The notes under the pieces were generated by a model that did no database searches, was not told the origin of the DNA, and was given only the letters and a program-made list of their open reading frames with translations. A stretch of 13,928 nt of DNA from Clostridia bacterium. GTDB taxonomy: Bacteria > Bacillota > Clostridia > Christensenellales > Borkfalkiaceae. Of this stretch, positions 11,423 to 13,928 are shown piece after piece. The DNA is taken from positions 1 to 13,928 of the forward strand of contig JAGBYC010000134.1 in assembly GCA_017628935.1 (NCBI GenBank). The letters are read 5' to 3'. The position numbers and the translations under genes are program-made. Numbering within the stretch: position 1 is the first letter of the stretch; each line of letters opens with the position of its first letter.

Positions 11423-13928
11423 ATGAAAAAATCTTTTATTACTAAATTGTTAACCGCAATAACGGTTGTAGCAAGTTCTTTGTTTATAGGTACTGCTTGT
11501 GAACCAGAACATACTCACAATTTCGTTCCTACGGTAACTCCAGCAACCTGTACTGAATCTGGTTATACTACTTATAACTGTGAATGTGGCGAAGATTCGT
11601 ATGTTGGCGATAACACTTCAGCGTTAGGTCACAATTATCAAAATTATGTTTCTAACAACGACGCTACTTACCTTCAAGACGGTACTGAAACTGGCAGATG
11701 TATTCGTTGTAACAGAACTCATACAAGAAATGACTCTGGTACAAAATTAGCATCTTCTTGGGAATTTGACGGTTTAGAAGAAGTAGAAGAAGACGAGGCT
11801 TATAAAGTAGACGGTAAACTTTCAAACGCAACTACTACTTACAATTTAGATGAAAAAATTGTTAAAGTTGGTTACACATACAAAGTGTTTAAAGGCGATG
11901 ATGAGGTTACTGATTCTCAAGCGCTTCCACTTACTGAAGGTGAAAACGAATTTACCGTTAAAAACTACCTTAATGACGTTGAACAAGATACTTACGTGGT
12001 TACAATTTATCGTAAAAAAATGTTCACCGTAACTTTTGATACTAAAGGTGGTTCAACTATCGATTCTGTTCAAGTAGAAGAAGATGCTAAGGTTAGCGCT
12101 CCTACTGAACCTACAAAAACGGGTTACGTATTCTCTAGTTGGAATCACGTGTTTGAAACTCCTATTACAAGCAATATTACTATCGAAGCTAGTTGGAACG
12201 CAGGTATCGTTAATTATACGGTAGAATATTACTTAGAACAATTAGACGGAACTTTCGTTAAAGCTGACGCTGAAACTGAAACTAAACAAGGCACTACCGG
12301 CGCATCGGTAACTGCAGTTCCTAAAACAACTATTAACCACTTCACGTTTGATGAAAATAACGCAGAAAACGCTCTTACTGCAACTGTAAATGCAGACGGT
12401 TCAACAGTATTTAAAGCTTACTTTGCACGTAATAGTTATACAGTAACTTTCAAAGACGGTGAAGCAACACTTAAAGAAGAAACTGTTAAATACGGCGCAA
12501 GTGCAACTGCACCTACTCCTACAAAAGATGGTTATACGTTAGGTTGGGACGTTGCGTTCGATAACGTTGCCGGCAACCTTACTGTAAATACCGAATGGAC
12601 TCCAAAAACAGACACTCCATACGTAGTAGAATATTATTTAGAAAGATTAGACGGAACTATCGTTAGAAATTCAATTGATAATTTCAAAGGCACTACTGAC
12701 GCTACCGTAGAAGCTGATACAACCGTAGCGTTTGCCGGCCAAACTTTTGATGCAAACAACGAACTTAACGTTCTTAGCGCAACTGTAAAAGCAGACGGTT
12801 CAACAGTTCTTAAAGTTTACTATACTCGTAACAGCCATACAGTAACGTTTAGCTTTACTGAAGGCGAACTAGTTGGTGGTGATTTAGTTCAAACTGTTAA
12901 ATACGAAGGTGATGCAACTGCTCCTATCGTTAAGAGAGACGGTTACGACTTAAGTTGGGACGCATCTTACTCACACGTAACTAGCGACCTTACTATAAAC
13001 GCTGTATGGACTGCTAAAACTGATATCGCTTACAAGGTTGAATATTACTTAGAAAAATTAGACGGAACTTTTGAAAAAGCTGATACTCAAAATAAACAAG
13101 GCACTACTGACGCTACCGTAGAAGCTGATACGACCGTAACGTTCGACCACTTCACGTTCGACGCAACTAAAGATGAAGAACTTAGCGCGACTGTAAATGC
13201 AGACGGTTCAACAGTTCTTAAAGTTTACTATGCTCGTAACAGCTATACAGTAACTTTCAAAAACGGCGAAGAAACAGTTGAAGAAACTGTTAAATATGAA
13301 GGTAGTGCAACTGCACCTACGCTTACTAAAACTGGTTACGACTTAAGTTGGGATATAGAATTCATAAACGTATCTAGCGATATTACAGTAAACGCTGTAA
13401 GGACTGCTAAAACAAATATCGCTTACAAGGTTGAATATTATTACGAAAATCTAGACGGTAATTATGATAAATTAGCTACTGAAAATAAACAAGGCACAAC
13501 TGATACAGAAGTAACTGCTGACGTTGAAGTAGGTAATAAACCTCACTATACGTTTGATGAAGATAACGAACTTAACGTTCTTACTGACGACGCGTTAAAC
13601 GGCGACGGAACAACCGTGCTTAAAGTTTACTATAATCTTAACGAATATACCGTTAAATTTACTGTAAAAGAAAGAGAAGGCGAAACGGTTGAAACTGTTA
13701 GCCAAAACAATATGAAATACGGCGCTACGTTAACAAGTCCTACTTACAAAGTAGAAGGTTATATTGCCGTATGGACTAACGTAAACTGGGACGCAGAAGT
13801 TGTTGACGGCGTTATCAATTTCTATACTGAAGCATGGCGCGTTACAGGTGATAACTTCTACACAGTTAAAACTTATAAAGAAAGTGAAGACGGTGTATTT
13901 GATGAAATTTCATCTCAAGTTGTTGAAA
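11423..13928 (+). CDS. Large repeat-containing surface lipoprotein (InlB/MucBP-like repeats), 3'-truncated by the window edge
   Basis: The frame is open for 835 codons and runs off the window. A Lys-rich, hydrophobic leader (1-25) ends in FIGTAC, a slightly unusual lipobox with Cys26 as the likely lipidated residue, so the protein should be anchored outside the membrane. Residues 29-110 hold a Cys/His module (HNF...ATCTESGYTTYNCECG...LGHNY) and a second, partial copy with CIRCNRTH, possibly metal-binding. Residues about 112-199 look like a cadherin-like beta-sandwich (LTEGENEFTV...YVVTIYRK). Residues 201-263 are an InlB B-repeat / Flg_new unit (FTVTFDTKGGSTIDSV...GYVFSSWN). From 265 onward four composite repeats of about 131-138 residues follow. 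AAAGGAG lies 5 nt before the ATG. Likely an adhesin or wall-interacting protein; the ligand is unknown and the missing C-terminus could hold an enzyme or anchor domain. Confidence 0.88.
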   Translation, partial: MKKSFITKLLTAITVVASSLFIGTACEPEHTHNFVPTVTPATCTESGYTTYNCECGEDSYVGDNTSALGHNYQNYVSNNDATYLQDGTETGRCIRCNRTHTRNDSGTKLASSWEFDGLEEVEEDEAYKVDGKLSNATTTYNLDEKIVKVGYTYKVFKGDDEVTDSQALPLTEGENEFTVKNYLNDVEQDTYVVTIYRKKMFTVTFDTKGGSTIDSVQVEEDAKVSAPTEPTKTGYVFSSWNHVFETPITSNITIEASWNAGIVNYTVEYYLEQLDGTFVKADAETETKQGTTGASVTAVPKTTINHFTFDENNAENALTATVNADGSTVFKAYFARNSYTVTFKDGEATLKEETVKYGASATAPTPTKDGYTLGWDVAFDNVAGNLTVNTEWTPKTDTPYVVEYYLERLDGTIVRNSIDNFKGTTDATVEADTTVAFAGQTFDANNELNVLSATVKADGSTVLKVYYTRNSHTVTFSFTEGELVGGDLVQTVKYEGDATAPIVKRDGYDLSWDASYSHVTSDLTINAVWTAKTDIAYKVEYYLEKLDGTFEKADTQNKQGTTDATVEADTTVTFDHFTFDATKDEELSATVNADGSTVLKVYYARNSYTVTFKNGEETVEETVKYEGSATAPTLTKTGYDLSWDIEFINVSSDITVNAVRTAKTNIAYKVEYYYENLDGNYDKLATENKQGTTDTEVTADVEVGNKPHYTFDEDNELNVLTDDALNGDGTTVLKVYYNLNEYTVKFTVKEREGETVETVSQNNMKYGATLTSPTYKVEGYIAVWTNVNWDAEVVDGVINFYTEAWRVTGDNFYTVKTYKESEDGVFDEISSQVVE
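12215..13837 (+). repeat. Four tandem composite repeats of about 400 bp inside the lipoprotein gene
   Basis: Units begin at 12215, 12620, 13031 and 13424 (135, 137, 131 and about 138 codons). Each starts with a MucBP-like part (Y-x-VEYYLE-x-LDGT, then KQGTTxAxV, FTFD, and ADGSTVLKVYYARN) and ends with an InlB-like part (YTVTFK-x-GE, VKYG-x-SATAP, KxGYxLSWD, NAxWT). DNA conservation is high: GCAGACGGTTCAACAGT occurs exactly at 12392-12408, 12791-12807 and 13199-13215. The fourth unit is the most diverged. Such repeats usually vary in number between strains. Confidence 0.88.

Noticed and set aside
11850..12032. 60-codon frame inside the lipoprotein gene
   Set aside because: Out-of-frame shadow; the lipoprotein frame is continuous from 11423 through this region with recognisable domains.

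Overview
This window looks like the chromosome of a low-GC, spore-forming member of the Clostridia (Firmicutes), probably an uncultured gut-type lineage. The evidence is the AT-rich composition, AAGGAG-type ribosome binding sites, standard stop usage including TGA, single-chain class II GlyRS, a BirA-BioY biotin unit, a SpoIVFA/SpoIVFB sporulation pair, and a lipoprotein with InlB/MucBP-like repeats. No rRNA, tRNA, CRISPR array, IS element or phage structural gene is visible.

Layout. (1) 2-1171: the 3' part of glycyl-tRNA synthetase, cut by the left edge, then a hairpin terminator. (2) 1348-2894: a birA-bioY operon for biotin uptake and attachment. A BirA-box operator abuts the birA start codon and a two-way terminator follows. 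(3) 2898-3756: a compact divergent pair, a 77-aa XRE-type repressor (-) and a 158-aa SLOG/Rossmann-like protein (+). The gap between them has a near-consensus promoter and a set of TCGTGGAnTTCCACGA palindromes. (4) 3795-4018: two tiny overlapping minus-strand genes (37 and 36 codons) absent from a standard ORF scan. (5) 4153-8586: spoIVFA-spoIVFB, then a TIGR03960-type radical SAM protein, its DUF2344 partner and methylglyoxal synthase, ending in a strong terminator shared with the next gene. (6) 8633-11229: a cytoplasmic GH20 beta-hexosaminidase (-), divergent from a NagD-like HAD phosphatase (+), each with its own sigma-A-like promoter. (7) 11423 to the right edge: a large repeat-rich lipoprotein, still open at the end of the window (835 codons visible).

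Most of the window is ordinary housekeeping and sporulation DNA with tight gene packing and shared terminators. The least explained part is 2898-4018. The XRE/SLOG pair carries its own operator array, is flanked by bidirectional terminators, and appears richer in A/T-ending codons than its neighbours, which suggests an acquired self-regulating module. The second point of interest is the surface lipoprotein: its roughly 135-residue composite repeats keep near-identical DNA stretches, as expected of a protein evolving by repeat recombination.
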